Source: Planotetraspora phitsanulokensis (GTDB lineage Bacteria > Actinomycetota > Actinomycetes > Streptosporangiales > Streptosporangiaceae). Taken from it: a DNA stretch of 64,000 bases. The notes beneath the pieces were generated by a model. That model was not told the DNA's origin. It did no database searches and saw nothing but the letters and a program-made list of their open reading frames with translations. Position numbers and translations under genes: made by a program. The stretch is taken from assembly GCF_016863295.1 (NCBI RefSeq), contig NZ_BOOP01000011.1:124001-188000 (forward strand), read 5' to 3'. Positions 36,913-51,610 of the stretch are shown here, piece by piece. Within the stretch, counting starts at the first letter, position 1. Every line of letters starts with the position of its first letter.

Positions 36913-37707
36913 ATGATCGCGATTCTCGGAACCGGCAAGATGGGCGAGGCCCTCCTGTCCGGACTGGTGCGGGCCGGGCTCCGGCCGCACGAGATCACGG
37001 CGACCGCCCGGCGCCCGGAGCGTGCCGACGCCCTGCGCGAGCGGTACGGCGTGCGGGTGACCGACAACGCCGAGGCCGCCAAGAGCGCGCAGACCCTCAT
37101 CCTCGCCGTCAAACCACAGGACATGGCGAGCCTCCTCGCCGAGATCGCCCCCCACGTGTCCGCGGACAGCCTGGTCATCTCGGTGGCTGCGGGCATCACG
37201 ACCGGTTTCGTCGAGGCGAGACTCGGCGGCGACGTGCCCGTAGTCAGGGTCATGTCCAACACGCCGGTGCTGGTCGACGAGGCCATGAGCGTCATCTCCG
37301 CGGGCGAGCACGCGTCGGAGGTCCACCTCAGGCGAGCCGAGGACCTCCTGTCCCCCGTCGGAAAGGTCCTGCGGATCCCCGAGTCGCAGCAGGACGCCGC
37401 GACCGCGCTGTCCGGCAGCGGCCCGGCGTACTTCTTCTACCTGGTGGAGGCCATGGTCGACGCCGGCATCCTGCTGGGCATGCCCCGAGCGGCCGCCCTC
37501 GACATGGTCACCCAGTCGATCGTCGGCGCCGCGATCATGCTCCGCGACTCCGGTGAGCACCCGGTGATCCTCCGCGAGGCCGTGACCTCTCCCGGCGGCA
37601 CGACGATCGCCGCCATCGCCGAACTCGAGCGCCACAAGGTCCGCGCCGCGTTCCTCGACGCCATCGAGGCGGCTCGCGACCGCAGCCGCCAGCTCGCCTC
37701 GGGCTGA
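36913..37707 (+). CDS. proC: Pyrroline-5-carboxylate reductase
   Basis: The 264-residue enzyme makes proline with NAD(P)H. Its N-terminal Rossmann motif is IAILGTGKMGEALLSGLVRA, ALSGSGPAYFFYLVEAM lies near residue 165, and the family signature appears as VTSPGGTTIAAIAELE near 225. ATG 36913 is the only sensible start. No other proline gene is close. Confidence 0.95.
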   Translation: MIAILGTGKMGEALLSGLVRAGLRPHEITATARRPERADALRERYGVRVTDNAEAAKSAQTLILAVKPQDMASLLAEIAPHVSADSLVISVAAGITTGFVEARLGGDVPVVRVMSNTPVLVDEAMSVISAGEHASEVHLRRAEDLLSPVGKVLRIPESQQDAATALSGSGPAYFFYLVEAMVDAGILLGMPRAAALDMVTQSIVGAAIMLRDSGEHPVILREAVTSPGGTTIAAIAELERHKVRAAFLDAIEAARDRSRQLASG

Positions 37708-37731
37708 CCTTCCGTACGGCTCTCGCGAACG

Positions 37732-38466
37732 TCAGGGGGTGCGGCGGCGGAGGGTGGCCGCGCCGAGGACGAGGGCGAGCAGGGCCGATCCCGCGACGAC
37801 CGCCACGTCACGCCAGAACTCGCCGCCGAGTTCGCCGTTCATCACGACGACCTTCATCCCCTCGATGGCGTACGACATCGGCAGGACATTGGAGATCCAT
37901 TCCAGGACGGTGGCCATCTGGTCGCGGGGGACCAGGATCCCGCCGAGCAGGAGCTGGGGGATCATGACGACCGGCATGAACTGCACGGCCTGGAACTCAC
38001 TTCGGGCGAAGGCGCTGCACAGCAGTCCGAGCGCCGTGCCGAGCAGGGCGTTGAGCAGCGCGATCACGACCAGCGACCACAGAGGCCCGGCCAGGTCGAA
38101 CCCGAGCCACGTCAGCGAGACGGCCAGCGCGATGGCCACCTGGACGCAGGCCATCAGCCCGAACGCGATGCCGTACCCGAGGAGGAGGTCGAGTTTGCCC
38201 AGCGGCGTGGCCATGAGCCGCTCCAGCGTGCCCGACGTCCGTTCCCGCAGGGTGGCGATGGAGGTGACGAGGAACATCACGAGGAAGGGGAAGACGCACA
38301 GCAGGATCGGCGCCCACGCGTCGAACGAGCGCTGATCGTCGATCACGTAGTAGAGCAGGATGATCACGAGGGTGGGCACCAGCGCCATCAGCGCCACCGT
38401 GCGGTGATCATGGCGAAGCTGGGTGAGGATCCGCCGCGCCGTCGCGAGCGTGATCGCCGGGTTCAT
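37732..38466 (-). CDS. ABC-2 type transporter permease
   Basis: The 244-residue product has six membrane helices and the ABC-2 signature segment SIATLRERTSGTLERLMATP. It forms an exporter with the ATPase encoded directly upstream, whose stop overlaps this start in an ATGA. I take ATG 38466 (MNPAITLATARR) as start; the frame upstream is the ATPase gene out of frame. Substrate unknown, probably a drug or lipid-like compound. Confidence 0.92.
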   Translation of the reverse strand: MNPAITLATARRILTQLRHDHRTVALMALVPTLVIILLYYVIDDQRSFDAWAPILLCVFPFLVMFLVTSIATLRERTSGTLERLMATPLGKLDLLLGYGIAFGLMACVQVAIALAVSLTWLGFDLAGPLWSLVVIALLNALLGTALGLLCSAFARSEFQAVQFMPVVMIPQLLLGGILVPRDQMATVLEWISNVLPMSYAIEGMKVVVMNGELGGEFWRDVAVVAGSALLALVLGAATLRRRTP

Positions 38467-39191
38467 GCCGCCGTCCTCTCCTCGATGAGGCGCAGGAACG
38501 CCTCTTCCAGATCCGTCGTGCGGGTGTGCTCGCGCAGGTCGTGCGGAGTGTCGTCGGCGAGGATCTCCCCCTCGCGCATCACGATGAGCCGCTGGCAGCG
38601 GGCGGCCTCGTCCATCACGTGGCTGGAGACGATGAGCGTCACCCCGCGGTCGGCCAGGCTCTGGAACAGGAGCCACAGCTCCTGGCGCAGGACCGGGTCG
38701 AGCCCGACCGTGGGCTCGTCGAGCACGACGAGCTCGGGGCTGCCGAGCAGCGCGACCGCGAGGCTGGCTCGGTTGAGCTGACCGCCCGAGAGCGTTCCGC
38801 CGAGCTGACCGGCCACGCTGGAGAGGCCGACCTCCTCGATCACCCGGTCCACGTCCGACCTCGGGGCCTTCAGCACGGCCGCGAAGTAGCGGAGGTTCTC
38901 CACCACGGACAGGTCCCGGTAGACCGCCGGGCTCTGCGTCGAATAGCCGACCGAGCGTCTGAGCGAGGGGTCGCCGGCGGGACGGCCGAGCACCGTCACC
39001 TCGCCCCCGGTCACGATCTGCACGCCGACGATCGCGCGCATCAACGTGGTCTTGCCGCAACCGCTGGGGCCGAGCAGCCCCGTCACCTGACCGCGCGGCA
39101 TCTCGAAGGTGAGCCCGTGCAGGACCTCGACGCCGCCGCGCGAGACCCTCAGATCCCGTACGGCTATCGCGGGCTCCGGTAAATTCATCAT
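38463..39191 (-). CDS. ABC-2 type transporter ATP-binding protein
   Basis: The 242-residue ATPase has Walker A GLLGPSGCGKTTLMR, signature TLSGGQLNRASLAVAL, Walker B LVVLDEPTVGLD and the H-loop SSHVMDEAARC. It pairs with the permease at 37732 in a two-gene exporter operon that is divergent from the lipoprotein gene at 39269. Confidence 0.95.
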   Translation of the reverse strand: MMNLPEPAIAVRDLRVSRGGVEVLHGLTFEMPRGQVTGLLGPSGCGKTTLMRAIVGVQIVTGGEVTVLGRPAGDPSLRRSVGYSTQSPAVYRDLSVVENLRYFAAVLKAPRSDVDRVIEEVGLSSVAGQLGGTLSGGQLNRASLAVALLGSPELVVLDEPTVGLDPVLRQELWLLFQSLADRGVTLIVSSHVMDEAARCQRLIVMREGEILADDTPHDLREHTRTTDLEEAFLRLIEERTAA

Positions 39192-39268
39192 GTGTTGAAA
39201 TTAGGCCCCGGCGCGTCGCCCGTCAACAGCCGGATGAACCCCGGCGGCCCCCCGTACGTTGACGAGGT

Positions 39269-39718
39269 ATGGGAAAGCTCTGGCTCGCAGCACTCCTGTT
39301 CATGGCGGTGGCCTGCGGAGAGACGCCGTCGTCGTCGGCGTCTCCGGAACAGCCGACCGGCGTTCCCGCGAGCTCCGACATTCCGGTGAGTTCCAGCGGC
39401 GGCGCGACGCCGTCTCCGTCCTTCGTCACACCGGTCGGCCATACGATCAACCCCCGCAAGGTCCCCTGGATCAGCGCGACGCCCACGGACGACGGCACCG
39501 CGCTCGACGTCGTCTGGTGGTCGGGGGTCGAGCCGTGCAACATGCTCGACCGGGTCGACGTGACCGAGACCGCCAAGACGGTCACGGTCACGCTCTGGGA
39601 GGGCCATGACCGCCGTCAGCCCGACGCGGTCTGCATCGAGATCGCGATCAAGAAGCAGACGCGGGTTCAGCTGCCCAGCCCGCTCGGGGGCCGCGAAGTG
39701 GTCGACGGCGCCCGCTGA
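39269..39718 (+). CDS. Small secreted lipoprotein of unknown function
   Basis: The 149-residue product has a lipoprotein signal LAALLFMAVACGE (Cys at 16), a Ser/Pro-rich spacer (residues 20-55) and a compact globular domain with two cysteines (CNM near 91 and VCIEIAI near 121) that could form a disulfide. Similar small lipoproteins are widespread in sporulating actinomycetes. No known domain is recognised. Confidence 0.7.
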   Translation: MGKLWLAALLFMAVACGETPSSSASPEQPTGVPASSDIPVSSSGGATPSPSFVTPVGHTINPRKVPWISATPTDDGTALDVVWWSGVEPCNMLDRVDVTETAKTVTVTLWEGHDRRQPDAVCIEIAIKKQTRVQLPSPLGGREVVDGAR

Positions 39719-39862
39719 CGCCGCTCTCGGCTACCCCCTCCGACCTGCCCGTACCTGCTCGTACGGCCAGGCAGGGCAGACTGTGACGGCGGCGGTGAAT
39801 CCTTGCCGAGATCGGGAAGAATTCGGCGCGTTTCGGGGTTGAGCCTCCTAGACTCAAGACGT

Positions 39863-42454
<2,592 letters not shown>

Positions 42455-42531
42455 ATCTCCGGAAGCCTCTCCCGATCAGGCAAGATCGGGAGAGGCGACC
42501 AGCATCCCCTTTCGTACGAAGGAAGCGATAG

Positions 42532-43719
42532 ATGAGCACCAAGGACTACTTGGAGAAGGACTACTACGCCGTCCTTGGTGTGCCCAAGAGCGCGACCGGC
42601 GAGGACATCAAGAAGGCCTATCGGAAGCTCGCTCGCAAGTACCACCCCGACGCCAACCAGGGCGACACCCAGACCGAGGAGAAGTTCAAGGAGGTCTCCG
42701 AGGCCTACGACGTCCTGTCCGACACCAAGCGGCGCAAGGAGTACGACGAGGCCCGCACCCTGTTCGGCTCGGGGGTCGGCGGCTACACCGGCGCCGGTGG
42801 CCAGCGGGGAGGCTTCAACTTCGACTTCGGCGACCTGTTCTCCGGCAGCGGCTCGGGTCACGGCCAGCAGGCCGGCGCGGGCGACCGGCTGGGCGACCTG
42901 TTCGGCGGCCTGTTCAACCGCGGCGGCGGCACGACGCGCACGACCACGCAGCGGCCCCGCCGAGGCCAGGACATCGAGTCGGAGGTCACCCTCTCCTTCA
43001 GCGAGGCGGTCGACGGCACGACGGTGTCCCTCCGGCTGACCAGTTCGTCCGCCTGCACGGCGTGCGGCGGAACCGGCGCCAAGGCGGGCACGACCCCCCG
43101 GGTGTGCCCCACGTGTGAGGGCACCGGGGCGGCCAGCCGCAACCTCGGCAACTTCGCCTTCTCCGAGCCCTGCCGCGACTGCCGCGGCCGCGGGCTCCTG
43201 GTCGACGACCCCTGCCCGGTCTGCGAGGGAAGCGGGCGCGGCAAGAGCACTCGCACCATCCAGGCCCGGATCCCCGCGGGCGTCGGAGACGCCCAGCGGA
43301 TCCGGCTCAAGGGAAAGGGCGCGCCGGGCGAGAACGGCGGCCCCGCGGGCGACCTCTACGTGCAGGTCCACGTGAAGCCGCACGCGGTCTTCGGGCGGAG
43401 CGGGGAGAACCTCACGATCAACGTTCCCGTCACCTTCCCCGAGGCCGCGCTCGGAGCCGAGATCAAGGTTCCGACCCTTCGCGGGATGCCGGTGACGCTT
43501 CGCATTCCGGAGGGCACGCCCAACGGGCGCACGTTCCGCGTCCGCGGCCGCGGAGCCGCCCGCAAGGACGGCACCAAGGGCGACCTGCTGGTCACCGTCC
43601 AGGTGGCGGTGCCGCAGGACCTCGACGACAAGGCCCGTGCGGCGCTCGAGGAGTTCCGGAACGCGACGGAGGGCGCCGACCTCCGTGACGAGCTGATCAA
43701 GCAGGCCAGAAGCGAGTGA
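42532..43719 (+). CDS. dnaJ: Co-chaperone DnaJ (Hsp40)
   Basis: The 395-residue product has a J domain (residues 7-75, with HPD in [11 protein letters not shown]), a Gly/Phe-rich stretch, a zinc domain with four Cys repeats ([32 protein letters not shown]) and the C-terminal substrate domain. This is the DnaJ1 type linked to dnaK. A hairpin, GGAAGCCTCTCCC-like, lies in the 77-base gap after grpE and may tune expression. Confidence 0.97.
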   Translation: MSTKDYLEKDYYAVLGVPKSATGEDIKKAYRKLARKYHPDANQGDTQTEEKFKEVSEAYDVLSDTKRRKEYDEARTLFGSGVGGYTGAGGQRGGFNFDFGDLFSGSGSGHGQQAGAGDRLGDLFGGLFNRGGGTTRTTTQRPRRGQDIESEVTLSFSEAVDGTTVSLRLTSSSACTACGGTGAKAGTTPRVCPTCEGTGAASRNLGNFAFSEPCRDCRGRGLLVDDPCPVCEGSGRGKSTRTIQARIPAGVGDAQRIRLKGKGAPGENGGPAGDLYVQVHVKPHAVFGRSGENLTINVPVTFPEAALGAEIKVPTLRGMPVTLRIPEGTPNGRTFRVRGRGAARKDGTKGDLLVTVQVAVPQDLDDKARAALEEFRNATEGADLRDELIKQARSE

Positions 43720-43723
43720 GCCG

Positions 43724-44071
43724 ATGGATGCCAACTTCTTCAACTTGTCCGACGACACCCCGGTCTACGTGATCTCGGTGGCCGCCCAGCTGTCGGGGCT
43801 GCATCCGCAGACCCTGCGCCAGTACGACCGGCTCGGGCTCGTGAGCCCGGGCCGCTCGGCGGGGCGCGGGCGTCTCTACTCCACCAGGGACATCGTGCTG
43901 CTGCGCGAGGTCCAGAGGCTCTCCCAGGAAGACGGCATCAACCTGGCCGGCATCAAGCGCATCCTCGAGCTCGAAACCGAGTCCATGCGCCTGCGCGACG
44001 AGGTGGCCCGGCTCAGGGGAGAGCTGGCCATGATGCGGGCGCTGATCCGCTACGAACTGCCTCCTGCCTGA
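43724..44071 (+). CDS. hspR: Heat-shock repressor HspR (MerR family)
   Basis: The 115-residue regulator has a MerR helix-turn-helix ([40 protein letters not shown]) and a short C-terminal coiled coil. HspR needs DnaK as co-repressor and binds the HAIR site, here found in front of dnaK. The gene follows dnaJ after 4 bases, so it controls its own operon. Confidence 0.95.
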   Translation: MDANFFNLSDDTPVYVISVAAQLSGLHPQTLRQYDRLGLVSPGRSAGRGRLYSTRDIVLLREVQRLSQEDGINLAGIKRILELETESMRLRDEVARLRGELAMMRALIRYELPPA

Positions 44072-44099
44072 TCTTCCGAAGCGAGGGCATCGAACACAT

Positions 44100-46685
<2,586 letters not shown>

Positions 46686-46782
46686 GGTCTTCCCCACCAT
46701 TGAGGCAAGCCGACCCCCGTGTTTTCCCTCGCTGCTACGTTCGGCGTTCGTCGGAATACCGTAAGCAACCAGGGGGACGTGG

Positions 46783-47880
46783 ATGTCCAGGACATCACGA
46801 AGTATGCGGGGGCGGTGCGTCGTTCTGGCGGCGGTCACCGCAGGGGTGAGCTGGCTCGCGACCGGTCACGCGATGGCCGACGGCGCGACCGTGGCCGGCC
46901 CGTGCAAGCCGCAGAAGCAGAGCTCGCCGGCGAACCTGAGCACGCTCACGCCGCCGAACGGGGTGCTCAGCATCGCCGACACCGCCGGAGCCGCCGCCGG
47001 GCAGGGCCTCACGTCCATGCCCGGACGGCCTTCCACCCCGGTCAAGGGCGGCACTGCGCAGGGTGTTCAGGGCGCGTCGGGCAAGTCCGCCCCGGGCCGC
47101 CCGAGGACGCTTCCGGCCGCGCCCGACGCGTCGACGGTGCTGCCCGCCCTCCCGGACGGCAAGAAGGCTCCCGCGGGCGCCCAGTCGGCGGCGGAGACCG
47201 CGCAGTCCATGGCCAAGGGTGTGCCGGCCGAGATGCCGAACCCCGCTCCGGCGGTGGACGCGGCACAGTCCGTGGCCAAGCAGGCCGCGATGGGGGCCTC
47301 CGCCGCGACCGCGGCCGCCCAGCCGGCGGCGAAGACGCCCGCCGTCCCGCTCATGGCCATCGCTCCGGCGAAGCCGAGCGTGATGCACCAGGCGTGCACG
47401 CCGGAGGCCGCGGTCGCCGGCAACCAGCACAACCCCAAGGGCCGGCACGCGGAGGGGCACAGCAAGGACGCCAAGTCGTCCTCCCGTACGGGCGCGGAAT
47501 TCCTTCCGGCTCATCCGAACGGCCGTCCCCACCACAAGGTGCCCCCGACCGTCACCCAGCCGGGCGACAGGCAGCAGGGCGGGCAGAGCGAGACGAAGCC
47601 GGCCGGTCCCGGCAAGGCCGGGCGTGACTCCGACACCCAGGAGAACGCCGGCGCCAAGGCCAAGCACGCGGATCAGGGACGCCACCACGACGCGGACGCC
47701 AAGACCCGTTCCACCGAAGGCGCCGACACCCGGACCGGTGTGGTGCACCCGAAGGCGCCGGCGCACCCGAACGGCGCCGTCCCGAACGACCTCACCGCCC
47801 CCGCACTGGCCAAGGCCGCGGACGCGCGCTCGGTGACCAGGCTCGCGAACAACGCGACCGACAGCACGATCCTGCCCTGA
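46783..47880 (+). CDS. Secreted Ala/Pro/Lys-rich low-complexity protein
   Basis: The 365-residue product has a signal peptide (hydrophobic residues 12-30, cleavage likely after GHAMA) and a tail of low complexity with no recognisable domain. Repeated AQSxAK/AQPAAK units lie at about residues 130-185, and His/Lys/Gly-rich segments (HPNGRPHHKVPP, HADQGRHHDADAK) in the C-terminal half. Only two or three cysteines occur. Third-position GC is as high as in the neighbours, so the frame is real. It probably acts in the cell wall or outside; no function can be assigned. Own promoter likely in the 97 bases after clpB. Confidence 0.65.
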   Translation: MSRTSRSMRGRCVVLAAVTAGVSWLATGHAMADGATVAGPCKPQKQSSPANLSTLTPPNGVLSIADTAGAAAGQGLTSMPGRPSTPVKGGTAQGVQGASGKSAPGRPRTLPAAPDASTVLPALPDGKKAPAGAQSAAETAQSMAKGVPAEMPNPAPAVDAAQSVAKQAAMGASAATAAAQPAAKTPAVPLMAIAPAKPSVMHQACTPEAAVAGNQHNPKGRHAEGHSKDAKSSSRTGAEFLPAHPNGRPHHKVPPTVTQPGDRQQGGQSETKPAGPGKAGRDSDTQENAGAKAKHADQGRHHDADAKTRSTEGADTRTGVVHPKAPAHPNGAVPNDLTAPALAKAADARSVTRLANNATDSTILP

Positions 47881-47899
47881 CCCAGAGCACAGAGGACAT

Positions 47900-47963
47900 C
47901 CCGGCCGTACGCCTTCGTAGCGGCCGGGACAGAAGGGGCCGTATGCCGCACGGCCCCTTTTTC
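47900..47963 (+). terminator. Double hairpin terminator
   Basis: The first hairpin pairs CCCGGCCG (47900-47907) with CGGCCGGG (47921-47928). The second pairs AAGGGGCCGT with ACGGCCCCTT (47933-47960) and runs into a T-run, the classical Rho-independent form. It ends the secreted-protein gene and lies beyond the 3' end of the convergent gene at 48031. Confidence 0.88.
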
Positions 47964-48030
47964 ATGCCGGCGCCTCAGCGGGCGTCACGACGTTCCCGGC
48001 AGCCCCAGACGCGGAGGTCCGGGCGCGGAT

Positions 48031-48567
48031 TCAGCGGGTGACGTCGAGCAGGGCGTCGAGATCGTCCTCAGGCAGTCCGAGGTCGACCCGGATGCGGTAA
48101 CGGGTGCGCAGCAGCACCTCCCGCATCGTGGTGCCCGACGCGCAGGCGCGGACCCCCTCGGTGGCCCACTCATGCGCCTCCTGCAGATCCCCGTACGCCA
48201 CCAGCGTCTCGGCCACGGTGAGCGCCGTGGCCGGATTCCAGGGGCCCGCCTTGATGTCCGCGATGACGTCCCGGGCCTCGTCGGAACGGTCTAGCTCGAA
48301 GAGCGTGTCGGCGATGCCCGAACGGGGATCGATCAGCACCTCGCCGCCGTCGTCGACCGCGCTCCTGAACCGCTCGAGAGCGGTCACGGGGTGGCCCGCC
48401 TGACGCCACTCCTCCGCGGCCAGCACGAGAATCGCCGCCCTCGACACCTCGCCGGACTCGTAGCCCTGGGCCAGCGCGTCGAGTTGGGATGCGAGAGCAC
48501 CGTGGTCATCGAGCAGGAGCGCCTGTTCGAGCAGTCGATCCAGCTGCTCATGTGTCACATGTGCCAC
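48031..48567 (-). CDS. TPR-like helical repeat protein
   Basis: The 178-residue cytoplasmic product is all helical, with TPR-like units such as GHPVTALERFRSAVDDGGEV, DTLFELDRSDEARDVIADIK and AETLVAYGDLQEAHEWATEG. It lacks any catalytic motif and probably serves as a scaffold. I prefer GTG 48567 (VAHVTHEQLDRLL); the frame reaches a TTG at 48630. Divergent from the small membrane protein at 48729. Confidence 0.65.
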   Translation of the reverse strand: MAHVTHEQLDRLLEQALLLDDHGALASQLDALAQGYESGEVSRAAILVLAAEEWRQAGHPVTALERFRSAVDDGGEVLIDPRSGIADTLFELDRSDEARDVIADIKAGPWNPATALTVAETLVAYGDLQEAHEWATEGVRACASGTTMREVLLRTRYRIRVDLGLPEDDLDALLDVTR

Positions 48568-48728
48568 AGACCCGAGGCTACCGACCTCGGACTGCCTTTG
48601 CAGGGACAACGGCAGGCATTCACGAAGCAACGATTAGTACACGTTCGCCTACGAATCGTGTCTCAGTACAGCTGACCGGGCATATTGCCCGCGCTGTCGT
48701 AATCGGAGCTGGCGGGGGGCGGCAGGTC

Positions 48729-49187
48729 ATGTCCAAGCGGGTGATGGTCACTCTTGCGTCCGCCGCTGTCCTGTCCGCAGTCGTCCCCGGTATCGCCGGG
48801 TATGTGACGGCTCAGTTCGAGGCTCTCAACCAGGCACGCAAGGAACTCGCACGACTGCAGACCCAGCTGCGCATGGTCGAACTGAACGTCGAGCCCGCCG
48901 CGGCCGTCCCCTGCGGTCCTGGGACATCCTCCAACGACAACATGCGGGAACTGCAGGCTCCCCGGCACACGCACGTACGGCCGTGGCACAACTCCGCCTA
49001 CATGGAGGCGATGCCGCCCTCGATATGGAGCTCCCTCGTGGTGCCGGACATCTCACGGCCGGCGGTGACCCCCTGGCCTCGCGAGATCGCCCACCAACCG
49101 CTGCGCTTCGAGCGCAGCGCCCGGGCGCCCCGCGACTGGCCCCATGATCATTCCGGCTGGGCCGAGCGCAACTGGCGCGAGAGGTAA
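48729..49187 (+). CDS. Small membrane-anchored hypothetical protein
   Basis: The 152-residue product has one N-terminal hydrophobic helix (residues 6-27, possibly a signal anchor), a short coiled stretch (QFEALNQARKELARLQTQLR) and a Pro/Trp/His-rich tail without known domain. ATG 48729 follows a G-rich ribosome binding site. Its last 40 bases overlap the 3' end of the convergent TetR gene. Coding is likely from the base bias but not proven. Confidence 0.5.
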   Translation: MSKRVMVTLASAAVLSAVVPGIAGYVTAQFEALNQARKELARLQTQLRMVELNVEPAAAVPCGPGTSSNDNMRELQAPRHTHVRPWHNSAYMEAMPPSIWSSLVVPDISRPAVTPWPREIAHQPLRFERSARAPRDWPHDHSGWAERNWRER

Positions 49188-49849
49188 CCGCGGACCAGTT
49201 GTCTCGCCTCGGCGACGATCTCCGGCGCGCCCGAGGGGTCATGCCGGAAGGCGAGCTTGAGCACGGCGTCCCCCGCCTCGGCGGCCACGAGGATGGCACG
49301 GTCCACGTCCTCGCTGTCGAGCAGCCCGAACTCCTCCAGCAGCAGCGCGCGCAGCCGCCCGGAGATCACGGTGTTGTTGTCCGCTACCGACTCGGGAACG
49401 TCGAGCCCCACGACGTCGCCGAAGTGGAGCGAGCGGAAGCCGGGGACCGTTCTGTGCAGGTCGACGTACTCGTCGATGATCGCGTCCACCGCCTCCCACC
49501 ACCCGCTGTAGTCGTCGGTGATGAAGCGGCGGCCGATCCTGGTCACGAACAGTTCGAGATTCCTCCGGGTGAGCGCCTGGCTCAGGGCCCGCTTGTCGGG
49601 GAAGAACTGGTAGACCGACCCGATCGCGACACCGGCCCGCTCGGCGACACGGGTGGTCGAGAGCGCGTCGTAGCCGCCCTCGTCCAGCAACTCCGCGCAG
49701 GCGTCGAGCATCCGCTCGACCCTGCGGGCACTCCGGCGTTGCGACGGACGCCTGCGCAGGGGTGTGGCGCCGAGCGCCTGCTCCCCGCCACCGCCAGAAG
49801 AACGTTCCACATCCTGTACGCGCTGGCTGGACACATACCCATCTTGCAC
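49148..49849 (-). CDS. TetR-family transcriptional regulator
   Basis: The 233-residue product has a TetR helix-turn-helix at residues 43-90 (MLDACAELLDEGGYDALSTT, VAIGSVYQFFPDKRALSQAL) and a ligand domain of about 140 residues. The first 35 residues, rich in Gly, Arg and Gln, are longer than usual and an internal start is possible. No obvious target gene is adjacent: the flanking genes are convergent or separated by over 60 bases. Confidence 0.85.
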   Translation of the reverse strand: MQDGYVSSQRVQDVERSSGGGGEQALGATPLRRRPSQRRSARRVERMLDACAELLDEGGYDALSTTRVAERAGVAIGSVYQFFPDKRALSQALTRRNLELFVTRIGRRFITDDYSGWWEAVDAIIDEYVDLHRTVPGFRSLHFGDVVGLDVPESVADNNTVISGRLRALLLEEFGLLDSEDVDRAILVAAEAGDAVLKLAFRHDPSGAPEIVAEARQLVRGYLSRQLRSAQPE

Positions 49850-49909
49850 GCGGATGCCGCCGAGGTCAGGTCTTACTCATGAGTCGCATGGAAAAGCCGG
49901 GGCGTCGCC

Positions 49910-51007
49910 TCACGGAGTGGCGTCGAGGCCGGCGCAACCGCGCAGCTTCCGGTAGTCGGCGATGCTCTGCTGCTTGGCCGCCCCGGTATCCGGGATGGGG
50001 ATTCCGCCGCTGATCCGCGCGGGGGTCCACTGATCCTTGAGGACCTTCCTGCCGTTGATCGTCAACGTCAGCACACCCGTCCTGCCGGTCTCGGGACCGG
50101 AGTTGTAGAACGCGAAATTGCCCAGACCGTAATGGATGTAGGCGCCGTCGTGATATCCGCCGCCGAGCAGCACGTGGGCGTGGCTGCCCACGATGACGTC
50201 GGCGCCCGCCTTCTCGAGCTCATCCGCCAGGGATCGCTGGACGGACGTGGGGCAGGCGGCGAGTTCGGTGCCCCAGTGCAGGAAGACGATCACGGTGTCG
50301 GAGTTCTTCCTGGCGTCCCGTACGGCCTTGATCAGGCGCGGCTCGTTCTTCGCCGAGGCGAGGCCGCCCTTGTCCGCGGTGGCCGTCCACGCCTGGACGA
50401 ACTCGTCGTCGAGGACCTGCGTCGCACCGATCACCGACACCCGGTTGCCCTTGACGGTGACGCGGTACGGACGGTAGGCCGCCGCCTCGTCCTTGCCGAT
50501 GCCGACCACGGGGAACTTGCTCCGCTTGATCGCGCCGAGGGTGTCCTGCAGACCGCCCTCCATGTAGTCCATGCCGTGGTTGTTGGCCATCGTGACCACG
50601 TCGACCCCGGCCGCCTTCAGCGCCGTGAACGCCGTGGCCGGAGCCCGGAAGGTGAACTGCTTGCCCGGCGCGGGCGAACCGCCGGTGGTGATGGCCGTCT
50701 CGAGGTTGAGAGCCGTGAGGTCGGACTTGCGCAGCACGCTCGCGATCGGGCCTAAGGCCGTACGCGGATCGGCGTCGAGGCGGCCGCGCAGGACCCCCTC
50801 GAAGTGCACGTCGCCGGCGAAGGAGATCGTGTACGGGCGTCGCGCCGGCTTGGCCGGGGGCGACGTGGCGGGGCGGGCGGTCGCCTCCTGCTCCACCGGG
50901 CTGGGTGCCGGATCGCCCTGCGCGGCCGAGCAGGCGGCAGTGGCGGCGGTGGCGGCGAGAAGGAGGAGGGCGGGGAGGAGACGTCTCACGCCTCCAGAGC
51001 ATGCCAT
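49910..51007 (-). CDS. CapA-family (poly-glutamate capsule synthesis-like) lipoprotein
   Basis: The 365-residue product has a lipoprotein signal (LLLLAATAATAACSAA) and a metallophosphatase-like CapA domain: ISFAGDVHFEGVLRGRLDAD, VDVVTMANNHGMDYMEGGLQ, VIVFLHWGTELAACPTSVQR and DVIVGSHAHVLLGGG. CapA helps anchor or export poly-gamma-glutamate in bacilli; no capB/capC genes are here, so the role is likely different. The frame opens at GTG 51034; ATG 51007 begins nearer the signal, but neither start has a good ribosome binding site. Confidence 0.82.
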   Translation of the reverse strand: MACSGGVRRLLPALLLLAATAATAACSAAQGDPAPSPVEQEATARPATSPPAKPARRPYTISFAGDVHFEGVLRGRLDADPRTALGPIASVLRKSDLTALNLETAITTGGSPAPGKQFTFRAPATAFTALKAAGVDVVTMANNHGMDYMEGGLQDTLGAIKRSKFPVVGIGKDEAAAYRPYRVTVKGNRVSVIGATQVLDDEFVQAWTATADKGGLASAKNEPRLIKAVRDARKNSDTVIVFLHWGTELAACPTSVQRSLADELEKAGADVIVGSHAHVLLGGGYHDGAYIHYGLGNFAFYNSGPETGRTGVLTLTINGRKVLKDQWTPARISGGIPIPDTGAAKQQSIADYRKLRGCAGLDATP

Positions 51008-51111
51008 CTCCTGCCGACAGAGGTAGAGCGACACCGGCAGGGGGCAAAGGTTTCGTCAGAAAAGACTGGGAGAGTTCCTTTACTTGAGTCATTCAGCTTT
51101 AGTGAGCTAGC

Positions 51112-51555
51112 GTGGTGGGTGTGGGAGACGCCATCCGACTTCGCCAGGCAGGGCTGCGGGTAACCGCCGCCCGGCTGGCCATCATGCAGACCGTGCGGAG
51201 CGGCGACCATCTCGACGTGGAGGCCATTCACCGTGGTGTCTGCGAGCGGGTCGGTCAGGTCTCCCTGCAAGCCGTCTACGACTCGCTGAACGCGCTCCAT
51301 CGCGGCGGGCTCCTCCGTCGCATCGAGCCCGCGGGAAGCCCCACTCGCTACGAGGCCAGGGTGGGCGACAACCACCACCACCTCGTCTGCCGCGGTTGCG
51401 GAAGGGTCACAGACGTCGACTGTGCCATCGGGCACGCCCCCTGCCTGGAACCCGTGTCCAACGCCGGATTCGTGGTCGACGAGGCCGACGTCATCTATTG
51501 GGGGATCTGTCCCGACTGTCACCCCGTCACCGCCGAAGTCGCGGGCCTCGACTGA
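51112..51555 (+). CDS. catR: Fur-family regulator CatR (peroxide-type repressor of catalase)
   Basis: The 147-residue product has a Fur winged helix (LRVTAARLAIMQTVRSGDHL, VSLQAVYDSLNALHRGGLLR), the His-rich metal segment DNHHHLVCRGCGRVTDVDC and a second C-x2-C (GICPDCHPV) for structural zinc. It lies 55 bases upstream of the catalase gene, as catR lies by catA in streptomycetes. The region 51084-51110 contains an imperfect dyad around CAGCT that could be its operator. Several GTG codons compete as start; 51112 is the first. Confidence 0.88.
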   Translation: MVGVGDAIRLRQAGLRVTAARLAIMQTVRSGDHLDVEAIHRGVCERVGQVSLQAVYDSLNALHRGGLLRRIEPAGSPTRYEARVGDNHHHLVCRGCGRVTDVDCAIGHAPCLEPVSNAGFVVDEADVIYWGICPDCHPVTAEVAGLD

Positions 51556-51610
51556 TCCACGCGCTCACGTCTGGCTCCGCGTCTTCCGAAGAGCAATCCC
51601 GGAGGAACCG

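Noticed and set aside
48663-48989. Antisense frame of 108 residues opposite the 48729 gene
   Set aside because: No ribosome binding site or domain, and the plus-strand frame has a membrane segment with a better start.
51084-51110. CatR operator upstream of catR
   Set aside because: The dyad is imperfect (about half of the bases match), so I do not list it as a separate site.
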